A stretch of 7,038 bases of DNA from Candidatus Binatia bacterium (GCA_025922795.1 JAICHC010000144.1:1-7038); one strand, 5' to 3'. Shown: positions 1-6,520, counted from the first letter of the stretch. Made by a program: numbers and translations. The notes: generated from the sequence alone by a model not told the origin.

Positions 1-972
1 CTCGACGCGCTTGCGGTATTCATCCAAGGTCGTTGCGCCGACGCAGCGCAACTCGCCACGCGCCAGCGCCGGTTTGAGCATGTTTGACGCGTCCATGGCG
101 CCTTCCGCCGCGCCGGCGCCCACTATCGTATGGAGCTCGTCGATGAACAGGATGATTTGGCCACTTGCTTCGGTGACTTCTTTGAGCACGGCCTTGAGCC
201 GATCTTCGAACTCGCCGCGGTAGTTGGCTCCCGCAACCATCGCGCCGAGATCGAGTGCGAGAAGCCGTTTTTCCTTCAATCCCTCGGGTACGTCGCCGTT
301 GACGATGCGCAGCGCCAGGCCCTCAACGATCGCGGTTTTGCCCACGCCCGGTTCGCCGATCAGCACCGGATTGTTTTTGGTCCGGCGCGACAGCACCTGA
401 ATGACGCGGCGAATCTCATCGTCTCGCCCGATCACCGGATCGAGTTTTCCCTTACGCGCGAGATCGGTCAAATCTCGGCCATATTTTTCCAAGGCCTGAT
501 ATTTTTCTTCGGGATTGGGATCAGTAATTCTTTGCGCGCCGCGAATGCCGACGAGTGCGTTTAAAATTTTGTCCCGAGAAGCGCCCTGTTCTTTGAGAAC
601 TTTGCCCGCCTCACCGCTGTCCTGAACCATTGCGAGCAGCAGGTGCTCGGTGGAAACATACTCGTCTTTGAGCGCTTCGGCTTCGGATTCGGCGCTCTCC
701 ATAACTTTTTTTAAACGCGGCGTAATGTAAGTCTGGCCAGCGGCGCCGGTGATTTGAGGCATACGATCCAAGGCTCTTTCCAGGCGCTCGACCACCATGC
801 TCAGCGGCACCCCCAGCTTTTGCAAGAGCGCCAATACGACGCCTTCCTTTTGCCCCATCAAAGCGAACAAAAGATGCTCGACATCGATCGCCTGGTGATT
901 ACGTTTCTCAGCGAGCCCTTGAGCTTGCTGCAGTGCCTCTTGTGATTTGATCGTAAGCTTATCTAGGCGCAT
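1..972 (-). CDS. clpB: ATP-dependent chaperone ClpB, N-terminal part (cut by window edge)
   Basis: ClpB is a cytoplasmic hexameric AAA+ disaggregase that threads aggregated proteins through its pore together with DnaK. The visible 324 codons read open from an ATG at 972 to the window edge. They hold the Clp N-domain (about residues 1-145, [18 protein letters not shown] type start) and the first part of NBD1. Walker A GEPGVGKT is at 206-213 and Walker B LFIDELH at 275-281 with D278 and E279. The pore loop reads GANYRGEFE with Y251, where an Asn takes the place usually held by Lys before the Tyr. The sensor-1-like GATTLDEYR is at 312-320. The middle domain and NBD2 should lie outside the window. 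The start is supported by a GAGGTGG ribosome binding site at 980-986, seven bases upstream. The N-domain rules out a short ClpB-N-less form. ClpA/ClpC are less likely because the N-domain and NBD1 wording match ClpB best. Confidence 0.96.
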   Translation of the reverse strand, partial: MRLDKLTIKSQEALQQAQGLAEKRNHQAIDVEHLLFALMGQKEGVVLALLQKLGVPLSMVVERLERALDRMPQITGAAGQTYITPRLKKVMESAESEAEALKDEYVSTEHLLLAMVQDSGEAGKVLKEQGASRDKILNALVGIRGAQRITDPNPEEKYQALEKYGRDLTDLARKGKLDPVIGRDDEIRRVIQVLSRRTKNNPVLIGEPGVGKTAIVEGLALRIVNGDVPEGLKEKRLLALDLGAMVAGANYRGEFEDRLKAVLKEVTEASGQIILFIDELHTIVGAGAAEGAMDASNMLKPALARGELRCVGATTLDEYRKRVE

Positions 973-999
973 TGATTATCCACCTCGTAGTATGGAGAA

Positions 1000-1028
1000 A
1001 AATTAAGCATCGTTTGGCGCCCTGTCAA
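1000..1028 (-). promoter_or_regulatory. Vegetative-type promoter of clpB
   Basis: On the minus strand a perfect TTGACA -35 box (1023-1028) is followed after 17 bases by TAATTT (1000-1005), which keeps the first two and the last base of the -10 consensus. Transcription would begin near 993 and give a leader of about 20 bases that carries the GAGGTGG ribosome binding site. I see no CIRCE inverted repeat, no HspR-type CTTGAGT repeat and no good sigma-32 -10 box, so heat control, if any, is not visible here. The -10 match is only moderate. Confidence 0.5.
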
Positions 1029-1465
1029 GAAATGCTCAAACAACTGCAGGTAGACGAGGCGAGACCAAGGTATCTGGACGCCGGCACTAGGAGAAGGTAT
1101 TTGGCAGGAACGGGCTCTGGTCCAGACTGACGGATGCAAACCGCGGCAAAATGGTTTTCCTGGGGCGCGTGCGCTTGCAGCGTCGCCTAATCTTTAATGT
1201 TCTCGTTGGGTCGGAATCTCTCGCCTGGAGGACAATGGAAAATCCTGTATGGCCTTTTGACGATCTCAGCATGAGGCCGGCGGGCAGGCATCCAGGCGGT
1301 GCGAGAGATGACGGGAGAGATTCCTGTGAAACTGAAAACATGCGGGAAGTAACGAAATTGGCTACTGTCGAGGAGTTCCTTCGATTGGAAGCCGAGGAAA
1401 TTTTCGTTTTCACCTTCGATATCCGCCGCGCCTGAGAACTGTTCCAAAATCGAGGCGCTTACCGC
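1029..1465. other. Intergenic stretch of about 440 bases, no convincing gene
   Basis: This gap lies between the clpB promoter and the end of the KaiC-like gene. Reading frames of 86 to 108 codons exist on both strands, but none resembles a family I know and none has a well-placed ribosome binding site. The best candidate is a plus-strand frame from the ATG at 1235 to a stop at 1435 (66 residues). It is preceded by GGAGG only three bases away, and its last 30 residues look protein-like (KLATVEEFLRLEAEEIF). It overlaps competing minus-strand frames of similar quality. The stretch could be a decayed gene, a leader or RNA region, or a small unrecognised gene. I found no tRNA, strong terminator or repeat in it. 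Confidence 0.4.
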
Positions 1466-2197
1466 TTAGAGTGCTGACGCGGGTGGCTGAATCGTAATAC
1501 CTACACCTTTGGCGATATCAAATTCGAGCTGCGTGGGTTTCACGTTGGTACAACGCATCTTTTCGACGATCAGCGTGCGTATGAGACCATCGCCCTTCCA
1601 AATCATTTCAAGCACGATGGCGCCGGCGACGAGATACTCTTCGATACCGTGCATACTGCGCTCCCCAGTCCGCGGAACGGCGTAGGAAGTCAGGACATTG
1701 GTTGTTTGCATCGAGGTGCGCAGAAGTTTGACCAGTAAGCGTGTCTGATCTTGAATCCTCGCAGCGCTATCGCGCAATAAAACGAAAGGACCCGCCGGAT
1801 CCAGGACCATTCTCTTTGCGCCCACTTGGTTGACGAAGGATGCCAGGTCGCTGACTGCTTTCTGCACATCGACGTGCCGTTCCTTCCCGGCGCCAGGAAG
1901 CGAACTAAGATAAGTTCCAGCGTTCAAAATCGCGAGTTCTTTGGATTCGACGTGCCGCTCAAGATCCCATCCCAAAGAGGCGCCTTGTTCGAGCACGTCC
2001 ATCGGGCTTTCATCGGCGCTCACATAGATGCCCTTTTCACCGCGTCTCAGCCCGTCGACGAGAAACTGCAGCGCGAATATCGTTTTTCCCGTTCCCGGCT
2101 CTCCGGTGATGAGAATCGAACGACCTTTCGGCAGTCCTCCTTCGATTAGGTGATCGAGCCCTACGATTCCTGTCGGTACGCGTTCTGTCTGCAGCAT
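1466..2197 (-). CDS. Single-domain KaiC/RAD55-like RecA-superfamily ATPase
   Basis: A RecA-fold ATPase of the KaiC/RAD55 group, 243 residues and soluble, with one KaiC domain rather than the two of cyanobacterial KaiC. Seen: the family opening TGIVGLDHLIEGGLPKG (9-25), Walker A GEPGTGKT (32-39), the acidic pair after beta-2 as YVSADESP (D62, E63, where KaiC has two Glu), and Walker B RMVLDP with D133. The late motifs GIEEYLVAGAIVLEM and EKMRCT correspond to GVEEF and KxRGT of KaiC. No clock phosphorylation segment or C-terminal A-loop extension is recognisable. The ATG at 2197 is preferred because AAAGGA lies about six bases upstream. A TTG seven codons earlier has its AAGG too close. It follows the coiled-coil gene on the same strand after about 106 bases, so co-transcription is likely but not proven. 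The biological role of such single-domain members is largely unknown; signalling or assembly of a complex is inference. Confidence 0.9.
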   Translation of the reverse strand: MLQTERVPTGIVGLDHLIEGGLPKGRSILITGEPGTGKTIFALQFLVDGLRRGEKGIYVSADESPMDVLEQGASLGWDLERHVESKELAILNAGTYLSSLPGAGKERHVDVQKAVSDLASFVNQVGAKRMVLDPAGPFVLLRDSAARIQDQTRLLVKLLRTSMQTTNVLTSYAVPRTGERSMHGIEEYLVAGAIVLEMIWKGDGLIRTLIVEKMRCTNVKPTQLEFDIAKGVGITIQPPASAL

Positions 2198-2303
2198 AAT
2201 CGTCCTTTGGCAGTGCAACCTTCGTTTGAATCAGACCGCACGCCTAATTTGTTCCGTTAGCTAAATCCATCACCGTCCAGCGGCGACGCCATGTGAAATT
2301 ATC

Positions 2304-3254
2304 TTACTCGCGCCAACGCCTTTTCCAGCCAACCCCGCTACGCCAGCGCCGTTGTCTCTTGCGCAGATTTACTGTTCCTGCACTCAGATCTCCGTTCTGC
2401 GGCGGTGCAAATTGTTCTTGTTGAGCACGGTTCCCGCGCGGCTCGTCAGATACGAACTCGTCGCGCACCTGATTGATTTCACGCTGTGCCAACTGGCGGC
2501 GCAATGACTCGATCTCTTCGCGGTACTTTTGCTCTAGCCCATGTGCCGCTGCCTGCTTGTCATCCAGCGCCCATTCCTTCTGGCTGAGTTCGGCTTGCAA
2601 CAAAGCAAGCTGGGCCTGAAACTCCGTCTGCATCCGCTCAACGTCGCCGGCGATCGCGCTTTGTGCCCGGCTGGTTGACGACTCCACTTGATTGAGCCGC
2701 TCCTGCAATCTATCCATTTCGGCCTTGACCTGAACCAACTCGTCATTACGGTCCTGCAAGATCCGGTTTTTTTCTTGCGCTTCGTGAAGCAGGCGGTCGA
2801 TCTCGTTCCGAAGCGATTGCTCGACGGTGGACGGCGCCGTGCCGGATTCTTGGGGCGCGGTTCGGTCTCCGACGAGCTGCTTGTTACGATCCTCCATGTC
2901 CATTGTGAACTCCTCGGTTGTAATCCCCTCGTTCGGTCGGGGGTTTAATGCAATCTGTTCAGTTGGGTGAGGCTCGAATTTTCTCTCTTGGTTGCGAGAT
3001 TGCGGTTCCAGAAAGCGCAAGCGTTCAAGCGACTGAGGATGGGCGGCAAGGAGTTGCTCTACGCTGGTGAGGGCCGCGCGGAGGCCTGCCAATTCGCGGT
3101 TATACTGTGGTTCCATGCGGCTAATTCCGTCTTCGCCCGCCGGTTGTGCTTGCTTGAGACAGATCTCCATCGAGCGGATTTGTGCCTGTAAAAGATCGAT
3201 CTCCTTGATCAGCAGGAGGGCGGGGCTGGATCTGGAGTGTTTTGGAAAATCCAT
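2304..3254 (-). CDS. Coiled-coil protein with Arg/Trp-rich C-terminal tail, function unknown
   Basis: I do not recognise a named family. The 316 residues are mostly charged helix: a first helical segment at about 15-80 (LIKEIDLLQAQIRSMEICLKQ type), a Pro/Glu-rich linker at about 85-117, and a long coiled coil at about 140-265 rich in Glu, Gln, Arg and Leu. A short linker leads to a basic aromatic tail (last 22 residues: eight Arg, two Lys, three Trp). There is no signal peptide or membrane segment. The ATG at 3254 lacks a clear ribosome binding site, whereas the in-frame ATG at 2903 (residue 118) has a strong GAGGAG with six-base spacing. The product may therefore be 316 residues, 199 residues, or both. 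The gene lies upstream of the KaiC-like ATPase on the same strand and could encode its scaffold or partner (inference). The tail could contact nucleic acid or membrane (inference). Confidence 0.7.
   Translation of the reverse strand: MDFPKHSRSSPALLLIKEIDLLQAQIRSMEICLKQAQPAGEDGISRMEPQYNRELAGLRAALTSVEQLLAAHPQSLERLRFLEPQSRNQERKFEPHPTEQIALNPRPNEGITTEEFTMDMEDRNKQLVGDRTAPQESGTAPSTVEQSLRNEIDRLLHEAQEKNRILQDRNDELVQVKAEMDRLQERLNQVESSTSRAQSAIAGDVERMQTEFQAQLALLQAELSQKEWALDDKQAAAHGLEQKYREEIESLRRQLAQREINQVRDEFVSDEPRGNRAQQEQFAPPQNGDLSAGTVNLRKRQRRWRSGVGWKRRWRE
2901..2915 (-). promoter_or_regulatory. Internal ribosome binding site and alternative start in the coiled-coil gene
   Basis: On the minus strand GAGGAG (2910-2915) is followed by six bases and then ATG (2901-2903), in frame with the long coiled-coil reading frame. 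This is the best translation signal of the gene and better than that of the upstream ATG at 3254. It would give a 199-residue product beginning MDMEDRN that contains only the long coiled coil and the basic tail. It may be the true start or a second one. Confidence 0.5.
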
Positions 3255-3356
3255 TTTCGCGGAGAGATCGGGTGTTGGCTGTGCTCCTCATTGGACCGAG
3301 GTTGAGGGACAAGCCAAAAACATGCCACCGTGCCAATCGAACGGGCCATTAGCGGA

Positions 3357-3386
3357 TTAAGTACTTAAAACAGATTGAGTACTTAA
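3357..3386. promoter_or_regulatory. Two tandem TTRAGTACTTAA palindromes, operator-like
   Basis: A perfect 12-base palindrome, TTAAGTACTTAA (3357-3368), is followed by a near copy, TTGAGTACTTAA (3375-3386), that breaks symmetry at one base pair. Both centre on GTAC and the centres are 18 bases apart. They lie between the divergent coiled-coil gene and hisC, in the most AT-rich part of the gap. Paired palindromes in a divergent promoter region suggest binding by a dimeric repressor or activator. The regulator is not in the window. A perfect TATAAT at 3431-3436 (plus strand) has no acceptable -35 box, and TTGCCG with ACTAAT at 17-base spacing reads on the minus strand nearby. I therefore cannot assign the promoter that the sites control. 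Confidence 0.45.
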
Positions 3387-3495
3387 GGAGCAGATCCAGG
3401 ATACATATAACGGAAAACCGGCCAAATTAGTATAATTTTGGACGCGATCGGCAATCGCTGGACAATTTGTCTCTCTCCTGATGGTCTAGGAGTGG

Positions 3496-3526
3496 CGGCC
3501 GGGTTTGAAATGCTCGATGCCGGCCG
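3496..3526 (+). repeat. Inverted repeat (leader hairpin) just before hisC
   Basis: CGGCCGG (3496-3502) and CCGGCCG (3520-3526) form a perfect seven-pair GC stem around a 17-base loop, ending 15 bases before the hisC start codon. No T-run follows, so it is not a classical terminator. It could affect translation of hisC, whose start has no evident Shine-Dalgarno sequence. The nearest AGGAG (3488-3492) lies on the far side of the hairpin. A chance GC palindrome is possible. Confidence 0.3.
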
Positions 3527-3541
3527 ATAGAATCCGCCGCT

Positions 3542-4618
3542 ATGCCGATGCGTTTTCGCTCGAATATTGCCGGATTGGCTGGGTATGCTCCCGGCGAACA
3601 GCCGCAAGACTCTGAAATTATCAAGCTGAATACCAATGAAAACCCCTACCCGCCGTCGCCCAAGGTTTTCGGGGCGCTGCGGAGTGCCCTGCGCAGTTCG
3701 CTACGGCTGTACCCGGAACCGCTGAGCGACAGCTTGCGGTCAGCAGCGGCGGCTGTGTACGGGGTGATGCCAGCAAACATCATCGCCGGAAACGGCTCGG
3801 ACGAGCTTTTGGCGATCGCGTTACGCTGCTTCGTGGGTCCGGGCGACGGGGTGGCGTTTCCAGTTCCTACCTACTCACTTTACGACACGCTGGTCGAGAT
3901 CCAAGACGGTGTTCGCTTGGCAGTCGACTACCCGGCGGATTTTTCCTTACCCGCATCCCTCAGCGCGCAAAACGCCATCCTCACCTTTCTGTGCAATCCG
4001 AATGCACCTTCCGGCACAATGGTGCCTTTGCTGGAAATCGAAAAACTAGCCCGCTCAGTTTCCGGGTTTTTGGTCGTCGACGAGGCTTACGTCGATTTTG
4101 CCGCAAGCGAGGGTTCATCTGCGATTCCCTTGATCCACCGTCTGCCTAATTTAATAGTGTTGCGGAGCTTCTCCAAATCTTTTTCGTTGGCGGGCATGCG
4201 TATTGGCCTCGCTTTCGCCTCGGATGAAATCATCGCCGGCATGATGAAGGTCAAGGATTCCTATAATTTGAACCGCTTGAGTCTGGTGGCGGCGGGCGCG
4301 GCTTTGCAGGATCTGCCGTGGATGACCCGCAACGCACGGCGCATTCAGCGCAGCCGGCAAAGACTCACGTGCGCGCTCAAACGAATGGGCTATCAGGTGT
4401 ATCCCTCGCATGCTAATTTTGTCTTGGCGCGTAAGCCTGGGCAGAATCTCAAACCGGTCTACGAGGAGCTCAAGCGTCACAAGATTCTGGTGCGTTATTT
4501 CGACGTGCCCGGCTTGCAAGATTGTTTGCGCGTCACGGTCGGCACGCCAAAGGAAATAGCAGCGTTAATCGGGGCCATGTCGAAAATCGCCGCTGAGCCG
4601 CCGTCGCAGCGCGGCTGA
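3542..4618 (+). CDS. hisC: Histidinol-phosphate aminotransferase family (HisC)
   Basis: A cytoplasmic PLP-dependent fold-type I aminotransferase. HisC converts imidazole-acetol phosphate and glutamate to histidinol phosphate and 2-oxoglutarate, and relatives act on aromatic amino acids. The 358 residues match normal HisC length. Seen: the start RSNIAGLAGYAPGEQP and KLNTNENPYPPSP (28-40), GNGSDELL (83-90), and CNPNAPSGT (151-159). VDEAYVDF follows (D180 for the pyridine nitrogen, Y183), then SFSKSFSLAGMRIG with Schiff-base K212 and phosphate-binding R220, and LRVTVGT with carboxylate-binding R330. The residue before PSG is Ala where many relatives have Asn; I believe NPNAPSG occurs in a branch of the family. 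The ATG at 3542 has no clear ribosome binding site, and an in-frame stop at 3506 excludes a much longer protein. No other his genes are nearby, so an aromatic substrate cannot be excluded. The VOC gene follows after 16 bases. Confidence 0.92.
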   Translation: MPMRFRSNIAGLAGYAPGEQPQDSEIIKLNTNENPYPPSPKVFGALRSALRSSLRLYPEPLSDSLRSAAAAVYGVMPANIIAGNGSDELLAIALRCFVGPGDGVAFPVPTYSLYDTLVEIQDGVRLAVDYPADFSLPASLSAQNAILTFLCNPNAPSGTMVPLLEIEKLARSVSGFLVVDEAYVDFAASEGSSAIPLIHRLPNLIVLRSFSKSFSLAGMRIGLAFASDEIIAGMMKVKDSYNLNRLSLVAAGAALQDLPWMTRNARRIQRSRQRLTCALKRMGYQVYPSHANFVLARKPGQNLKPVYEELKRHKILVRYFDVPGLQDCLRVTVGTPKEIAALIGAMSKIAAEPPSQRG

Positions 4619-4634
4619 ACGAAAGGAGTTGATT

Positions 4635-5048
4635 ATGGCACGGCCGAAAATTATCGAGTTGGACCATATCGTGCTCAATGTCAGTGACATCGAGCGTTCG
4701 CTCAGGTTCTACATAGAAGTTTTGGGTTTGCAGGGCGAGCGTGTCGAGGATTTTAGAGCCGGCAAAGTCGGGTTTCCGTCGGTCCGCATCAATGAGGCGA
4801 CCATTATCGACTTGTTTCCGCTTCCTTCACCCGCCGTTCACGCCGGCGGCACGAAGAACGAAGGTAACCTCAACCATTTCTGCCTGGTGGTCGGCGCCGA
4901 AGATTTTTCCGGCATTGTTGGTTACTTGGCGGCCAACGAGATCCGGGTGCGCGAAGGGCCGGTGTCGCGTTGGGGCGCGCGCGGACGCGCGACTTCGGTC
5001 TATTTCCTCGATCCCGACGGTAACGAAGTCGAAATCCGTTCGTACTGA
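4635..5048 (+). CDS. VOC-fold (glyoxalase/dioxygenase-like) metal protein
   Basis: A single-domain vicinal oxygen chelate protein of 137 residues, the usual length of small glyoxalase/bleomycin-resistance-like members. Two beta-alpha-beta-beta-beta modules are visible. The first begins LDHIVLNVSDIERSLRFY with H11 and ends in IIDLF with D59. The second begins NLNHFCLVV with H81 and ends YFLDPDGNEVEIRSY with E133. H11, H81 and E133 (with D59 as possible fourth ligand) fit the divalent metal site of the fold. The ATG at 4635 is chosen because AAAGGAG lies six bases upstream; a TTG two codons earlier overlaps that spacing. It starts 16 bases after hisC ends, so the two genes are probably one transcript. 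The substrate is not predictable: lyase, dioxygenase, isomerase and antibiotic-binding roles all use this fold. It is too short for a two-domain hydroxyphenylpyruvate dioxygenase. Confidence 0.9.
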   Translation: MARPKIIELDHIVLNVSDIERSLRFYIEVLGLQGERVEDFRAGKVGFPSVRINEATIIDLFPLPSPAVHAGGTKNEGNLNHFCLVVGAEDFSGIVGYLAANEIRVREGPVSRWGARGRATSVYFLDPDGNEVEIRSY

Positions 5049-5075
5049 TTTTCGCGCGCCCGGGTGCCGTTCGGC

Positions 5076-6389
5076 TCACGCCGGCGCGGTTTGCTCCAGT
5101 TTGATCTTGAGGATGCGCCGTCCTTCCATGTCGACAATCGTAAGCTTATAACCGTTTTCCTCGGCCCATTCGCCGCCGCGCGGTATGCGTTTGAGCTTGG
5201 CGAGCATGAACCCGGCAAGCGTGTGATACTCCGACGACTCGTCAAAGGGCAGATCGAACTCGGTCTTTAAGTCTTTGAGCAATGCCGAGCCCTTGATCAC
5301 CATCGAGCCGTCGGGCAATCGTTCCACTGGCCCGCGTTCTTCGCGGTCGTACTCGTCGCGGATCTCGCCGACGATTTCCTCGACTAGGTCCTCAAGGGTG
5401 GCTAGCCCTTCGATTTCGCCGAATTCGTTGACCACCAAGGCCATGGCCAAGTGCCGGCGCTGAAGTTGTTTTAAAAGCTCGCTGATCGGCAGCGTGCTGG
5501 GCACGAAAAACGCCGGGTGAAGGTGCTCGCGAATACGGAAGTCGCTGTTTTCCTGCAGCGCTTTAAAGACGTCCTTGTTGTAAAGAATGCCGGTAATCTT
5601 GTCGAGCTCGCCTTCGTAGACGGGAATCCGCGAAAACCCGCTGTCGACGAAACTTTTGGCCGCCTCGGCAAGTGAAGTGTCGGCAGCGATCGCGTGAATT
5701 TCGGTGCGCGGAATCATCACCGCTTTGACCGGCGTGTCGGCAAATTCGAAAACGCTGTGGATCAGCTCTTGCTCGGTTTCGTTGAAGATTCCCTTGGCGG
5801 CTCCTTCGCGGATCAACGACTTCACTTCATCGACTGAAATAAAACTGGCGCCTTCGACATCTTTACCGCCGAGCAGCCGGAGCACGGCGTTGCTCGACGC
5901 CGTCAGAGCTTTCACGATTACGGCGCTGGCGCGCGCAAGCAACTCGATGGGGCGGGCGACAAAGCACGCGATCCGCTCGGAGTGTCTCAAGGCAAGGGAT
6001 TTTGGCACGAGCTCGCCGAGGACGAGGGAGAGATAGGAAATCGGCAGGACGACGATTAGCAAGGCAATCGCTTCAGCCCATCGCTCCGCAAAGCTGAACG
6101 GCAGGGCGACGATTTGCGGTTTCAAGTAGCCGATCGCGGCCGCGCCGCCAATAGCGGAAGCCAGCGAGCCGACCACGGTAACGCCGATTTGCACCGTTGC
6201 AAGAAAACGGTCCGGATCGTTCTTGAGCCGTGCGATGACGGCGGCGCGTTTCACACCCTTTTCCACCAGCGCGTCGATGCGGCTCTTGCGCATGGCGATC
6301 ACTGCGATCTCGGACGCCGCAAAAAATCCGTTGGCGAGAATCAAGAGAAAAATAAGCAGCGCCTCGAGCCAAAAGTCGCCTATATTCAT
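5076..6389 (-). CDS. CNNM/HlyC-CorC family membrane protein (DUF21, CBS pair, CorC domain)
   Basis: An inner-membrane protein of the family often called hemolysin-like or CorB/CorC. Studied bacterial and archaeal relatives export Mg2+ or affect its balance. The 437 residues fit the family. Seen in order: the DUF21 membrane domain (about 1-175) with hydrophobic segments near 7-24, 63-88 and 107-124, a small-residue SAIGGAA run (78-84) and the family motif GELVPKSLALRHSERIA (125-141). A CBS pair (about 220-345) includes MIPRTEI, GFSRIPVYEG and NEFGEIEGLATLEDLVEEIVGEI. A C-terminal CorC/HlyC domain (about 355-432) contains DGSMVIKGS and HTLAGFML. Start: ATG at 6389 after AGGAGAGGG. It converges on the VOC gene with a 27-base gap. 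The hemolysin label is historical; toxin activity should not be assumed. Confidence 0.93.
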   Translation of the reverse strand: MNIGDFWLEALLIFLLILANGFFAASEIAVIAMRKSRIDALVEKGVKRAAVIARLKNDPDRFLATVQIGVTVVGSLASAIGGAAAIGYLKPQIVALPFSFAERWAEAIALLIVVLPISYLSLVLGELVPKSLALRHSERIACFVARPIELLARASAVIVKALTASSNAVLRLLGGKDVEGASFISVDEVKSLIREGAAKGIFNETEQELIHSVFEFADTPVKAVMIPRTEIHAIAADTSLAEAAKSFVDSGFSRIPVYEGELDKITGILYNKDVFKALQENSDFRIREHLHPAFFVPSTLPISELLKQLQRRHLAMALVVNEFGEIEGLATLEDLVEEIVGEIRDEYDREERGPVERLPDGSMVIKGSALLKDLKTEFDLPFDESSEYHTLAGFMLAKLKRIPRGGEWAEENGYKLTIVDMEGRRILKIKLEQTAPA

Positions 6390-6393
6390 CGTT

Positions 6394-6472
6394 TCCCTCT
6401 CCTGGGATTCGATCCGAGGAAGGCCGAAACCGCGGGATTGTTGTGCGCTCTAACCAAAAGAGTCAGACAGGA
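6394..6472 (-). pseudogene. Decayed tRNA-like sequence just upstream of the CorC-family gene
   Basis: Read on the minus strand, this 79-base stretch has tRNA landmarks in the right order. A 5' acceptor strand TCCTGTC (6466-6472) pairs with GAGAGGG (6395-6401) at six of seven positions, one a wobble. The D-arm ACTC-TTTTGGTTA-GAGC (6447-6463) is followed by GCAC, as in tRNA-Ile and others. The T-arm CTCGG-ATCGAAT-CCCAG (6402-6418) pairs at four of five positions, with A in place of the first T of the TTC loop. The middle fails: the expected anticodon stem does not pair, the section is about five bases too long, and no CCA follows. I read it as a tRNA relic rather than a working tRNA. Its 3' acceptor bases overlap the AGGAGAGGG ribosome binding site of the next gene. 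Chance resemblance is possible. Confidence 0.4.
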
Positions 6473-6520
6473 ACAGCCAATAATTGGGAGTGGAGCTGGA
6501 CATCGACAGTCTGAAGATGA

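Noticed and set aside
130..564. Plus-strand open frame of 144 codons
   Set aside because: It lies antisense to the clpB coding frame, which is conserved throughout; it is a shadow frame.
1087..1447. Two overlapping minus-strand frames (108 and 86 codons) between the KaiC-like gene and clpB
   Set aside because: They have no recognisable motif or ribosome binding site, and the compositions look like random translation.
2198..2218. TTG start adding seven residues to the KaiC-like ATPase
   Set aside because: The AAGG before it is too close, and the added codons contain the AAAGGA that serves the ATG at 2197.
3329..3336. Minus-strand TTGGCACG resembling a sigma-54 -24 element upstream of the coiled-coil gene
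   Set aside because: At the required spacing the -12 element reads CATG instead of TTGC, so the promoter would lack its essential GC pair.
3431..3436. Perfect TATAAT as a hisC -10 box
   Set aside because: No acceptable -35 box at 16 to 18 bases and no TG extension, so it cannot be called a promoter on its own.
5055..5088. CGCGCC/GGCGCG inverted repeat between the convergent VOC and CorC-family genes as a terminator
   Set aside because: The stem is short with a long spacer, only three T follow it, and one arm lies inside the CorC-family coding end.
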